NCBI RefSeq assembly: GCF_905171765.1
Contig: NC_053390.1
Location: 512,661,565 to 512,725,564, forward strand
Reading direction: 5' to 3'
DNA from: Bufo bufo
Taxonomy: Eukaryota; Chordata; Amphibia; Anura; Bufonidae
Length of the DNA stretch: 64,000 nt
The notes under the pieces are model-generated. The model saw only the letters and a list, made by a program, of their open reading frames with translations, searched no databases and was not told the DNA's origin. Every line of letters begins with the position of its first letter. The stretch's first letter is position 1. Positions 20,451-31,192 of the stretch are shown here, one piece after another. A program made the translations under genes and the position numbers.

Positions 20451-21033
20451 GTTCTGATTAGAGATCAGCGAATCGAAGCTGATAAAGTGGAATTCGATCA
20501 GAATTTCAGGAAAAATTTGATTCGCACCGAATTGCTGCTGCACGTGTGAGGACATGGATCAAGTAACTCTAGGAAGGCGGGATCACCCATAATACCATGC
20601 ATGCAGCCAATCAGCAGCCAGCCAGCCCTGTGATGTCATAGCCCTATAAATAGCCTCAGCCATTTTGGATTCTGCCATTTTCCAGTGTACTTAGTGCAGG
20701 TAGAGACATCAGCAGGCGCTAAGGACAGTGCTAGAAAAAACATTGTGCTAGAAAAAAAACGATTTACAAGTGCAGGTAAAGATTATTTAAGGTGTAGGGA
20801 AAGGATAGGGAGGAATTATTCCACAGCATTTCTGTTCAACAGGGTTCAGTAGAGGAGGTTACAGCCTGGGTAATAGGAACAATCCTATTACACCTTGCTG
20901 CACTAACTGGGGACCCAAATTGCCATTATACAGCTCTGTAATTCTAGCAAACCGCTCTTGTTATTGGAGTGTTACAGCCATTAGCAGGGTTTATTACAAG
21001 GAAATATTTCTACATCTTATTTGCCCGTGTGCG

Positions 21034-21480
21034 GTGCAGTTATATATTCTAAAGCATTTTTTGACTTGCATTAGTGGGAAAAAAAAGGGCTTATTAGCCG
21101 TTGTGTGGTGAAGTGCACTTTTTGTTGTGTATTAGTGGCAAAAAATATATATATTTGCCGTTCAGTGGTGCAGTTATATGTTCTAAAGCCTTTTGTAGCG
21201 TGTATTAGTGGCAAAAGTTAAATATATTTGCCATTCAGCGGTGCAGTTATATGTTCTAAAGCCTTTTGTGGCGTGTATTAGTGGCAAAAGTTAAATATAT
21301 TTCCCGTTCAGCAGTGCAGTTATATGTTCTAAAGCCTTTTGTGGTGTGTATTAGTGGCAAAAGTAAAATATATTTGCCGTTCAGCGGTGCAGTTATATGT
21401 TTTAAAGCCCTTTTTTGTGTGGATTAGTATGAAAAAAAAATTGGCTTATTAGCCGTTGTGTGGTGAAGTGAGAAAATTAC
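21034..21480 (+). repeat. 73-bp tandem array in hAT copy A
   Basis: The word GTGCAGTTATAT recurs at 21034, 21168, 21241, 21314 and 21387, so the clean units are 73 bp. Each unit also holds TTCTAAAGC, GTGTATTAGTGGCAAAA and an ATATTTGCC word. It lies just before the transposase-like ATG. Confidence 0.85.
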
Positions 21481-21535
21481 ATACTTTTTTGGGGTGTTTT
21501 AATTTCCTTTTTATTTATTTATTTGATCTAACAGT

Positions 21536-21793
21536 ATGTCAGACAGAGAAGTGCTCGGCCCTGCACAGGGGAATGGCAGAGGCCTAAATGTTTCTGGCGC
21601 AGGAACAGTTCGCAGCAGAGTAAGGGGGCGTGGCAGCAGGAGTCGCAGCGAGAGGCCTGAGCTTCCGGTGTCATCTAGTGGTCGTGTCTTGACCAGAAAC
21701 ATAGTGGTTCTTGAATGGTTGACTCATCTCTGTTTTGGATCCACTCCTGTTTTTTTTTTTGCCATTAGCAATACTGATGGATTACTGACTTAA
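21536..21793 (+). pseudogene. N-terminal remnant of a hAT transposase
   Basis: The ATG at 21536 opens an Arg/Gly/Ser-rich start (MSDREVLGPAQGNGRG) and then LTRNIVVLEWLTH. This arrangement, a basic low-complexity start followed by a short helix with a Trp, resembles the start of the hAT protein at 42915 (GPNAALRMVRPEEVQAIVDW). The frame closes at 21793 after a poly(T) tract, and no BED finger or catalytic domain follows. The assignment rests on position and resemblance, so it is tentative. Confidence 0.5.
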
Positions 21794-22370
21794 TGCTCAC
21801 TGAGTGAAGGCGGATGCTCTACAGACAGGATCAGTTTTTGGGGGATTATTGTTCTGATGGAACAGAGGAAAGGCAAAATAATCAGTGATGTCAACACAAA
21901 CTTACTGCTGACACCCTCTCCACTCTGTCGGCGGGCTCCACTTATATAAGTGTTTAATAGAACAGGTTCTGTAGACATCTATGTGGAATCAGCTGACGAC
22001 GGTGTAAAAGGAGTGTGCTTCTTTTTGACGCTAACGTCGACCTGTAAGTCTGATTCATGCCTGCAGTGATTCTAAGAGCGACATCTGTCATCTGCATGTC
22101 ATCATGACTCACAGTATTATTTTACTACCACAGCAGACTGCCTATGCATGTTACTGCAAGGCACAGTATTCTACACCACTATAAAGGCTCTCTGCAGCCA
22201 GGAAATAACCATTTTTTTTACTCAATTTGCAGCGAATACATTTGGATCAAAGCAAATCTTTTGAAAAATTTGGCAGACCAGAGAATCGAATTTTTGAAAA
22301 ATTCACTCATCTCTAGTTCTGATTAGAGATGAGCGAATTTTTCTAAAATTCGATTTGGCCGGTTCGCTGA

Positions 22371-22523
22371 CATTCACGGCGGGGAGTGGGGGAAACTCCC
22401 CACCATACAATATCAGTCGCTGCTACGCCGGATAGCAGAGAACAGGGAGCAGGTCACTTCCTAACGCGATACTGAATATCTCCCTAAACTCCTAATGCAT
22501 GATCCGCCTCAGAAGGTAAGGGG
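22371..22523. repeat. LTR-like fragment interrupted by a hAT element
   Basis: TTCACGGCGGGGAGTGGGGG, then AGAACAGGGAGCAGGTCAC and CTAAACTCCTAATGCATG, resemble the start of the solo LTR at 36374 (AGGGAGCAGGTCACCTCC, CTAACTGCATGGGCC). The sequence appears to resume after 24716, but its end could not be fixed. Confidence 0.45.
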
Positions 22524-22734
22524 CAGTGGCGTAACTACCGGGGAAGCAGCTGCTTCGGGGCCCGGGCTGCCAAGGGGGCCCGGCGTCCCGGCAGCGTGTG
22601 TGACAGTTTATTTACAAGTTCGTTAAATATCGATGTCTTACTGTTCAGGGCCCCTTCACAGCAGCAGCAGCTGACCAGGCCCCCTCGCTAATGTGATCTA
22701 ATCTTACTGTCTCCTAAAGTCTTTCTGATGTGTC

Positions 22735-22810
22735 TGGGATTCGAACCCACAACCTCCAAAGTCTGAGTGTATTAGAGGCAAAGCATTTACCCTCACAACT
22801 ATAAAGGCTG
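22735..22810 (-). repeat. tRNA-like (SINE-like) sequence, minus copy
   Basis: Read on the minus strand it has a B-box-like GGTTCGAATCCCAG and a region (TGCTTTGCCTCTAATACA) matching the plus copy at 23049. The A-box side is poor. It is more likely a tRNA-derived repeat than a gene. Confidence 0.4.
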
Positions 22811-22831
22811 CAGTACAACTGAGTGAAAATA

Positions 22832-23024
22832 AAATGAGACTTCTACTGTTATAGCTGGCTAAGTGTACATCTATACACATGACAGCTGCCCCAACACACC
22901 CAGCACTGCTATATCTCTATAAGACAGCTGTCCCAGCACACTCAGCTCTGCTATATCTCTATAAATGAGCAGCTGTCATGTGTATAGATGTACACTTAGC
23001 CAGCTATAACAGTTGAAGTCTCAT
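22832..23024. repeat. Palindrome inside hAT copy E
   Basis: Arms 22832-22887 and 22966-23024 are near-perfect inverse copies (TGTTATAGCTGGCTAAGTG and complement). The loop holds two copies of GCTATATCTCTATAA. Confidence 0.75.
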
Positions 23025-23048
23025 TTTTTTTCAACCAGCAGCAAGGCA

Positions 23049-23122
23049 TCTCTTATGGTCTAGAGGTTAGGTGCTTTGCCTCTGATACAGAAGGTCGTGA
23101 GTTCGAATCCCAGCAGAAACCT
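23049..23122 (+). repeat. tRNA-like (tRNA-Glu-like) sequence, plus copy
   Basis: TGGTCTAGAGGTTAGG resembles the D-arm/A-box of vertebrate tRNA-Glu, and GAGTTCGAATCCC is a good B-box. The anticodon arm and acceptor pairing are not convincing, so it reads as a tRNA-derived SINE or tRNA pseudogene carried inside a hAT element. Confidence 0.45.
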
Positions 23123-23263
23123 TTTCTGAAATACAAGCACTGACTCCATATATGGACATACAGGGCGGGACACAGGAAGAGGCTGCATCGCATCGCTGAC
23201 ATGGAGGTAAGTAGAAGTGTTTATTATTTTATTTTTTTAATACCCGACTGTTACTGCCATGGG

Positions 23264-24000
23264 GGGAGTGGGGGGCACTTGATACTGGCCCATGGGGGGG
23301 GGGAGAGGCACCTGATACTGGCACATGGGGGGGGGGGGGAGAGGGGTTGGCACCTGATACTAGCACCTGGGGGAGGGGGGGTTGGCACCTGATACTGGCA
23401 CATGGGTGGGGGAGGGGTTGGCACCTGATACTGGTACCTTGGGGGGAGAGGGGTTGGCACCTGATACTGGCACCTGGGGGGGGTTGGCACCTGATACTGG
23501 CACATGGGGTGGGGGGAGAGGCACCTGATACTGGCACCTGGGGGGGGGGGAAGAGGCACCTGATACTGGCACATGGGGGGAGAGGGGTTGGCACCTGATA
23601 CTGGCATATGGGGGGGGGAGAGGCACCTGATACTGGCACATGGGGGGGGAGAGGGGTTGGCACCTGATACTGGCACCTGGGGGGGAGGGGGGGTTGGCAT
23701 CTGATACTGGCACATGGGGGGAGGCACCTGATACTGGCACCTGGGGGGGAGAGGGGGTTGGCACCTGCTACTGGCACATGGAGGAGAGAGGCACCTGATA
23801 CTGGCACATGGGGGGGGGGGAGAGTGGTTGGCACCTGATACTGGCACCTGGGGGGAGGGGGGGGTTGGCACCTGATACTGGCACATGAGGGGGGGGAGAG
23901 GCACTTGATACTGGCACTTTTTTGTGGGGGGGGGAGATGTCACTATGATACTGGGACATGTGGGGGGGGAGGAGAGAGGCACTTGATACTGGCACATGAT
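23264..24000 (+). repeat. G-rich minisatellite
   Basis: About twenty units of GGCACCTGATACTGGCACATG or ...CACCTG are each followed by a run of 5-11 G with AGAGG or TTGG. The strand is strongly G-biased. Long open frames on the minus strand (Pro/Cys/Gln repeats) are artefacts of this array. Confidence 0.9.
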
Positions 24001-24716
24001 AGGGGGCATTATGGGGGACACTAGGCCGGCAGCCTATCAGAGGCCGGACACTGAGGGGCATCTACTGGGGCACTATATATGGGGTATTTTATACTGGTAC
24101 ATTTTGGGGGGCACTAGCAGGAAGGGGGAAGAGGAGCACTATGGAGGCATTTACTGGGGGCACTATATAGGGGTATTTTATACTGGGACATTATGGGGGC
24201 ACTATGGGGACATTAGCTCAACTGGGGCATTACAAGGGGGTATTTTTGCACTGTCACATTATAAGGAGAATTATTACTACTGGGGGGGGGGCATTATGGT
24301 GGGCTTTATTACTCCCCCATGGTATGACCCCCTAGTAGCAGCACCAGCCTCTCCCTGCTCTGCGACCCCACTGCCCCTTCTCCAAATCCTTATTATGAAA
24401 TCTTTCTCATTAGGATAAAGCACAACATCAGCTCCGCCGAGCCCCCGGCCAAAGTGTTAAAGTGGCGTCCGAGATCCCCAAGGGCCAAGTAACTGTAAGT
24501 TTTCATGTGAAATATGTTTATGTTATACACATATAGCCTACACTGTGCCCCACAATATACAGTATACCGCTACACTGTGCCCCACAATATACAGTATACC
24601 GCTACACTGTGCCAAAGGAGTGGGGTTTACACAAGAGGAGGGAGGTGCGAAGCGCGCTGGGGGGGGCCCTTACAAATATTTGCTGTGGGGCCCAGTCACT
24701 TCTAGTTACGCCCCTG

Positions 24717-25529
24717 GTAAGGGGGCTCATGCTCACCAACCTAGAACCCTAGGTATCTCTGCTATGCCCTAAGCCTGAAGACAGGGCAGAGACCACCCAT
24801 TCATCCTACACAAAGGATGCATGGTGTCTCCAGAAGCCCAGCAGCTGGCCACCAACTAGACAGGTTTCACAGCCAAACGACAGGTAAGTAACCTAGGTTA
24901 CCAGAACTTACCTGCAGCCGACCAGATGGACCGGAAACGCACTGTCTAGATGTTTGCTTAAACCCCTCCGAGAAAGCAACCCCCTTTAGGAGGATACACA
25001 CCACAAACACAATAACCTCCAAACAAGGCCCACACCATAACAACATACACCAGGTGGGAGAGGGAAAACAGAAACATGCCGGAGGGGACAAACAGAGCAC
25101 TCAGCCGGCCGCTTTTCTCCCTCTTCACATGCGCCGGGGCATACGCGCACGATGGAAAAGCCCGGCGCATGTGCAGAGAGAGGAAAGCGGCCGGCTGAGT
25201 GCGGGAGTCGGAGACGGGATTGCGCAGTGACAAGGAGCGCATCGCGCATGCATGAGACTTGCACTATCGCAGCCTCACAGCAGGATGTCAATCACAGTGA
25301 AGGGAGGATGGATAAGGGGCGAGCTTAGCTTGACTTGAAGCAAGGAGGCCGCTGCCCCCATGACTTCAAACTCTGCTGTTAGATAGCGCTTACAGGGGAT
25401 TAAAGATTAGTTTTTCAAGATTTTGGTGCATCTGGCCGGAGGAAAAAAAGGATCTTTAGGAACATACTGCTGGCTACTTTAAGTTAATGCTGGTGGTTTG
25501 GGAGGTGTTTTTTAGGTGACAGGTTCCCT
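24717..25529. other. Mixed repeat debris ending in a T2-type terminus
   Basis: It begins with the second GTAAGGGG copy and probably the rest of the LTR-like fragment. It ends in GGTGACAGGTTCCCTTTAA (25515-25533), a T2/Kolobok-type right end at a TTAA inside the first satellite unit. The matching left end was not found. Inverted GGCGCATG and CGGCCG words lie at 25105-25195. No gene. Confidence 0.45.
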
Positions 25530-25533
25530 TTAA

Positions 25534-28500
25534 ACAGAAATAACTGCAACACTGCAGTGCATATATATATTTTTCTTGTTGGACTGAAATAGGCCACTAT
25601 ACGCTTTGACAAGAAAACAATTAAAGAGTGAAGTGTGTATATATTTTCTTGCAGTTTTGAAATACACCCCTATACGCTTTCACCAGAAATAAATGCAACA
25701 GTGCAGTGCTTATATATTTTTTTTACTGTAATACGCCCCTATATGCTTTAAACAGAAATAACTGCAGCAGTGCAGTGTGTATATATTTTTCTTGTTGGAC
25801 TGAAATAGGTCACTATACGCTTTGACTAGAAAACAATCAGAGTGAAGTGCGTATATAGTTTTCTTGTAGTTCTGAAATACACCCCTATACGCTTTCACCA
25901 GAAATAACTGCAATAGTGCAGTGCTTATATATTTTTCCTTTTTTACTGTAATATGCCCCTGTACGCTTTCACCAGAAATAACTGCAACAGTGCAGTGCAT
26001 ATATATATATTTTTTTTTTACTGTAATACGCCCCTATATGCTTTAAACAGAAATAACTGCAACAGTGCAGTGTGTATATATTTTTCGGGTTGGACTGAAA
26101 TAGGCCACTATAAGCTTTGACTAGAAAACAATTAAAGAGTGAAGTGTGTATATATTTCCTTGCAGTTTTGAAATACGCCCCTATACGCTTTCACCAGAAA
26201 TAAATGCAACAGTGCAGTGCTTATATATATATATTTTTTTTTTTACTGTAATATGCCCCTGTACGCTTTCACCATAAATAACTGCAACAGTGCAGTGCAT
26301 ATATATATATATATTTTTTTTTACTGTAATACGCCCCTATATGCTTTAAACAGAAATAACTGCAACAGTGCAGTGTGTATATATTTTTCTGGTTGGACTG
26401 AAATAGGCCACTATAAGCTTTGACTAGAAAACAATCAGAGTGAAGTGCGTATATATTTTTCTTGTAGTTCTGAAAAACACCCCTATACCCTTTCACCAGA
26501 AATAACTGCAACAGTGCAGCGCTTATATAATTTTATTTTTTTACTGTAATACACCCCTATATGCTTTCACCAGAAATAAGTGCAAGAGTGAAGTGCATAT
26601 ATAGTTTTCTTGTAGTTCTGAAATACGCCCCTTTACACGTTCTCCAGAAATAACTGCAACAGTGCAATGCTTATTTATTTTTACTGTAATACGCCCCTAT
26701 ATGCTTTAAACAGAAATAAATGCAACAGTGCAGTGCGTATATATTTTTCTTGTTGGACTGAAATAGGTCACTATACACTTTGACTAGAAAACAATCAAAG
26801 TGTGAAGTGCGTATATAATTTTCTTGTAGTTCTGAAATACACTCCTATACACTTTCACCAGAAATTACTGCAACAGTGCAGTGATTATATATATATATTT
26901 TTTTTTTACTGTAATACGCCCATATCCGTTTTCACCAGAAATAAATGAAACCGTGCAGTGTGTATATATTTTTCTTTTTTTACCGTAATACGCCCCTATA
27001 CGCTTTAAACAGAAATAACTGCAACAGTGCAGTGCGTATATATGTTTCTTGTTGTACTGAAATACGCCCCTATATGCTTTCAACAGAAATAACTGCGACA
27101 GTGCAGTGCGTATATATTTTTCTATTTTTAATTAAATACACCCCTATATGCTTTCACCAAAAATAACTGCAACAGTGTAGTGCGTATATGTTTTTCTTGC
27201 TGGACTGAAATTGGCCACTATACGCTTTGACCAGAAAACAATCAAAGAGTGAAGTGCGTATGTAATTTTCTTGTAGTTCTGAAATACACTCCTATACACT
27301 ATCACCAGAAATAACTGCAACAGTGCAATGCTTATATATTTTTCTTTTTTTACTGTAATACACCCCTATACACTTTCAACAAAAATACCTGCAAAAGTGA
27401 AATGCGTATATATTTTTCTTGTTGGACTGAAATATGCCACTATACAGTTGTGTTCAAAATTATTCAACCCCCACTGAAATTTTGTGTTTTGGCCAGTTTG
27501 ACATTGATTTTGATCATTTCAGTCATCTTGTTTACAATTAAATCAAAGAGGCACTTGTAAGTCAGACAAAAAAAACATAACGTTTATAATGAAATAACCA
27601 CAAATGTCTTTTCTGTGCTCACATCATTATCAGTTTTATTCAACCCCCAAGTGACATTCAATCTTAGTACTTAGTACAACATCCTTTTCCAGTTATAACA
27701 GCTTTTAAATGTGAAGCATAGCTTGACACAAGTGTCTTGTCTGTGCAATGTGTATATATTTTTCTGGTTGGACTGAAATAGGCCACTATAAGCTTTGACT
27801 AGTAAACAATCAGAGTGAAGTGCGTATATATTTTTCTTGTAGTTCTGAAATACACCCCTATACCCTTTCACCAGAAATAACTGCAACAGTGCAGCGCTTA
27901 TATAATTTTCTTTTTTTACTGTAATACACCCCTATATGCTTTCACCAGAAATAAGTGCAACAGTGCAGTGCGTATATATATTTAATTTTTTACTGTAATA
28001 TGCCCCTATACGCTTTAAACAGAAATAACTGCAACAGTGCAGTGCGTACATGTTTTTCTTGCTGGACTGAAATAGGCCACTATACGCTTTGACCAGAAAA
28101 CAATCAAAGAGTGAAGTGCGTATATAGTTTTCTTGTAGTTCTGAAATACGCCCCTTTACACGTTCACCAGAAATAACTGCAACAGTGCAATGCTTATTTA
28201 TTTTTACTGTAATACGCCCCTATATGCTTTAAACAGAAATAAATGCAACAGTGCAGTGCGTATATATTTTTCTTGTTGGACTGAAATAGGTCACTATACA
28301 CTTTGACTAGAAAACAAAGTGTGAAGTGCGTATATAATTTTCTTGTAGTTCTGAAATACACTCCTATACACTTTCACCAGAAATTACTGCAACAGTGCAG
28401 TAATTATATATATTTTTGTTTTTACTGTAATACGCCCATATCCGTTTTCACCAGAAATAAATGCAACAGTGCAGTGTGTATATATTTTTCTTTTTTTACT

Positions 28501-29560
28501 TTAATACGCCCCTATACGCTTTAAACAGAAATAATTGCAACAGTGCAGTGCGTATATATGTTTCTTGTTGTACTGAAATACACCCCTATATGCTTTCAAC
28601 AGAAATACACTCCTATACACTATCACCAGAAATAACTGCAACAGTGCAATGCTTATATATTTTTCTTTCTTTACTGTAATACACCCCTATACACTTTCAA
28701 CAAAAATACCTGCAGAAGTGAAATGCGTATATATTTTTCTTGTTGGACTGAAATACGCCACTATATGCTTTCACCAGAAATAACTGCAACAGTGCAGTGC
28801 GTATATATTTTTCATTTTTTACTGCAATACACCCCTATACGCTTTAAACAGAAATTACTGCAACAGTGCAGTGCGTATATATTTTTCTTGTTGGACTGAA
28901 ATACCTTAGGCCCCTATACACTTTGACTAGAAAACAATCAAAGAGTGAAGTGCGTATATATTTTTCTTATAATTCTGAAATACGCCCCTATACGCTTTCA
29001 CCAGTAATAACTGCAACAGTGCAGTGCGTGTATATGTTTCTTGTTGCACTGAAATACAACCCTATATGCTTTCAACAGGAATAACTGCAACAGTGCGTAT
29101 ATATTTTCCTTTTTTTTAATGAAATATGCCCCTATATGCTTTCACCAAAAATAACTACAACAGTGCAGTGCGTATATATTTTTCTTGTTGTACTGAACTA
29201 CGCCCCTATACGCTTTCAAAAGAAATAACTGCAACAGTGAAGTGCGTATATAGTTTTCTATTTTCACTGTAATACGCCCCTATATGCTTTAAACAGAAAT
29301 AACTGCAACAGTGCAGTGCATATATATTTTTCTTGTTGGACTGAAATAGGCCACTATACGCTTTGACCAGAAAACAATCAACGAGTGAAGTGCGTATATA
29401 TTTTTCTTGTAGTTCTAAAATACACCCCTATACGCTTTCACCAGAAATAACTGCAACAGTGCAGTGCATATATATGTTTCTTGTAGTACTGAAATATGCC
29501 CCTATAAGCTTTCAACAGAAATAACTACAACAGTGCAGTGTGTATTTTTCTTGTCATGCT
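25534..29560. repeat. Satellite of about 50 units, 73-bp period, in hAT copy D
   Basis: Repeats of AGAAATAACTGCAACAGTGC recur at about 71-75 bp spacing, each with GCGTATATAT, a T-rich tract and CGCCCCTATACGCTTT. A second unit type (GAAAACAATCAAAGAGTGAAG with CTTGTAGTTCTGAAATAC) alternates irregularly with the first. One Tc1 fragment interrupts the array. Read on the minus strand, the unit matches the 73-bp unit of hAT copy A. Confidence 0.9.
27445..27738 (+). mobile_element. Truncated Tc1-like element end
   Basis: It starts CAGTTGTGTTCAAAATTATT after TA, followed by CAACCCCCACTGAAATTTTG, a Tc1-like terminus. Only about 290 bp remain before satellite resumes; there is no right end and no transposase. 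Confidence 0.7.
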
Positions 29561-29790
29561 GAATAAGACACTAGGATATAAGCCACTAAAGGCTTTTCAA
29601 CATAACACTTGCAGCCCAATAACAAAAAGCTGGAATGACAGAGCTGTCTAATGACTATTTGGATCCCCAAATAATTGATCCCTGCACTTGTGAATTACTT
29701 TCCTATCAATGTCCCTAGCGCCTTCTGACATCTCTCCTTGCACTTAGATGCTGTGAAATCATTCCTCCCTATCCTTTCCCTGCACTTATA
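29561..29790. other. hAT copy D sequence between satellite and Tc1 element
   Basis: Non-coding hAT interior. It includes CCTATCCTTTCCCTGCACTT, the complement of the AAGGATAGGG region of copy A, which helps align the two copies. Confidence 0.5.
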
Positions 29791-30837
29791 CACTCACCTA
29801 AAGAATTATTAGGAACACCTGTTCTATTTCTCATTAATGCAATTATCTAGTCAACCAATCACATGGCAGTTGCTTCAATGCATTTAGGGGTGTGGTCCTG
29901 GTCAACACAATCTCCCGAACTCTAAACTGAATGTCAGAATGGGAAAGAAAGGTGATTTAAGCAATTTTGAGCGTGGCATGGTTGTAGGTGCCAGACGGGC
30001 CGGTCTGAGTATTTCACAATCTGCTCAGTTACTGGGATTTTCACGCACAACCATTTCTAGGGTTTACAAATGGTGTGAAAAGGGAAAAACATCCAGTATG
30101 CGGCAGTCCTGTGGGCAAAAATGCCTTGTGGATGCTAGAGGTCAGAGGAGAATGGGCCGACTGATTCAAGCTGATACAAGAGCAACGTTGACTGAAATAA
30201 CCACCCGTTACAACCGAGGTATGCAGCAAAGCATTTGTGAAGCCACAACACGCACAACCTTGAGGCGGATGGGCTACAACAACAGAAGACCCCACCGGGT
30301 ACCACTCCTCTCCACTACAAATAGGAAAAAGAGGCTACAATTTGCACGAGCTCACCAAAATTGGACTGTCGAAGACTGGAAAAATGTTGCCTGGTCTGAT
30401 GAGTCTCGATTTATGTTGAGAAATTCAAATGGTAGAGTCCGAATTTGGCGTAAACAGAATGAGAACATGTATCCATCCTCTGATGGCTACTTCCAGCAGG
30501 ATAATGCACCATGTCACAAAGCTCGAATCATTTCAAATTGGTTTCTTGAACATTACAATGAGTTCACTGTACTAAAATGGTCACCACAGTCACCAGATCT
30601 CAACCCAATAGAGCATCTTTGGGATGTGGTGGAACGGGAGCTTCGGGCCCTGGATGTGCATCCCTCAAATCTCCATCAACTGCAAGATGCTATCCTATCA
30701 ATATGGGCCAACATTTCTAAAGAATGCTATCAGCACCTTGTTGAATCAATACCACGTAGAATTAAGGCAGTTCTGAAGGCAAAAGGGGGTCCAACACCGT
30801 ATTAGTATGGTGTTCCTAATAATTCTTTAGGTGAGTG
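29791..30837 (+). mobile_element. Tc1-like element, internally shortened (copy 1)
   Basis: Inverted ends CACTCACCTAAAGAATTATT and complement are flanked by TA (29789-29790, 30838-30839), as for Tc1/mariner. It is 1047 bp long and holds one open transposase-like frame (29939-30805). It lies within hAT copy D. Copies 2 (48972-50021) and 3 (to 54275) share its ends. Confidence 0.93.
29939..30805 (+). CDS. Tc1-like transposase derivative, 288 residues, with internal deletion
   Basis: The frame is open from ATG 29939 to TAG. The N-terminus is a paired-like helix-turn-helix region (GLSISQSAQLLGFSRTTISRVYKW), followed by a second DNA-binding half (TTRTTLRRMGYNNRRP). The DDE domain shows Asp one in VAWSDESRFML, Asp two in YFQQDNAPCHKAR and the Glu in SPDLNPIEHLWDVVE. 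Full Tc1-like proteins are about 340 residues; here KQNENM joins YPSSDGYF directly, so roughly 50 residues of the catalytic core between the first and second Asp are missing. All three catalytic residues remain, but the fold is probably damaged. It may still bind the ends. The same junction is in copy 2. Confidence 0.88.
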   Translation: MGKKGDLSNFERGMVVGARRAGLSISQSAQLLGFSRTTISRVYKWCEKGKTSSMRQSCGQKCLVDARGQRRMGRLIQADTRATLTEITTRYNRGMQQSICEATTRTTLRRMGYNNRRPHRVPLLSTTNRKKRLQFARAHQNWTVEDWKNVAWSDESRFMLRNSNGRVRIWRKQNENMYPSSDGYFQQDNAPCHKARIISNWFLEHYNEFTVLKWSPQSPDLNPIEHLWDVVERELRALDVHPSNLHQLQDAILSIWANISKECYQHLVESIPRRIKAVLKAKGGPTPY

Positions 30838-31184
30838 TAAATCCTTTTTTTTATTTATTTTTTAAACATTGAGGTTTTTCTAGGTGTTGTCCCTAGAGCC
30901 TTTACACGTCTGTCCCTGCACTCTGAACGCTTGAAAATGGCAGAATCTAAAATGGCTGCCGTATTTAAAGGGCTGTGACATCAAAGGGATGGATGGCTAC
31001 TGATTGGCTGCATGTAGGCATGTCAATCTGGGTGATCCCGCCTTTCCCAGAGTTCCTTGCCCAATGTCTTCAGTCCTCACATGTGTAACTGGCATTTTAG
31101 GAAAATTGCGATTCGTTGCGAATCGAATTTTCCCTGAAATTCGGATCGAATTCCACTTCGTCAGCTTCGATTCACTCATCTGTA
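30838..31184. other. Terminal part of hAT copy D
   Basis: It matches the first 240 bp of copy A in inverse form: CAGAATCTAAAATGGCTGCC, GATTGGCTGCATG, GGTGATCCCGCC, then the terminus. No gene. Confidence 0.6.
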
Positions 31185-31192
31185 GTTTTGAT

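Larger units (their letters stand above)
20459..22315 (+). mobile_element. Non-autonomous hAT element (copy A)
   Basis: Ends TAGAGATCAGCGAATC and (reverse complement of the right end) TAGAGATGAGTGAAT are flanked by a perfect 8-bp duplication GTTCTGAT (20451-20458, 22316-22323), as for hAT. Inside are a CCATTTTGGATTCTGCC segment (20662-20678), a 73-bp tandem array (21034-21480) and only the start of a transposase gene (21536 on). The remainder of the gene is missing, so the copy depends on another source of transposase. Confidence 0.9.
22524..24716. mobile_element. hAT-type non-autonomous element (copy E), CAGTGGCGTAACTA family
   Basis: Ends CAGTGGCGTAACTA and TAGTTACGCCCCTG are inverted repeats, flanked by a perfect 8-bp duplication GTAAGGGG (22516-22523, 24717-24724). 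There is no transposase. The interior holds a palindrome (22832-23024), two tRNA-like pieces in opposite orientation and a G-rich minisatellite (23264-24000), plus short decayed repeats of ACTGGGGCATTA type to 24300. Confidence 0.9.
22324..31184 (-). mobile_element. hAT element (copy D) with large satellite and nested insertions
   Basis: The left side starts TAGAGATGAGCGAATTTTT, the right-end type of copy A. The right side ends in the complement of TACAGATGAGTGAATCGAAG, the left-end type of copy A, so copy D is inverted relative to A. The bases before it (GTTCTGAT, 22316-22323) and after it (GTTTTGAT, 31185-31192) agree at 7 of 8 positions, fitting a mutated target duplication. Nested inside are an LTR-like piece, hAT copy E (22524-24716), a T2 end, satellite 25534-29560, a Tc1 fragment and a Tc1 element. 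No transposase gene was found. Confidence 0.75.

Noticed and set aside
23229..24021. Long minus-strand Pro/Cys/Gln-rich open frames
   Set aside because: They are translations of the G-rich minisatellite; all frames stay open because the unit lacks stops. No gene signals.
25534..29560. A CRISPR-like array of regular repeats
   Set aside because: Repeats are head-to-tail 73-bp units without unique spacers, in a vertebrate genome.
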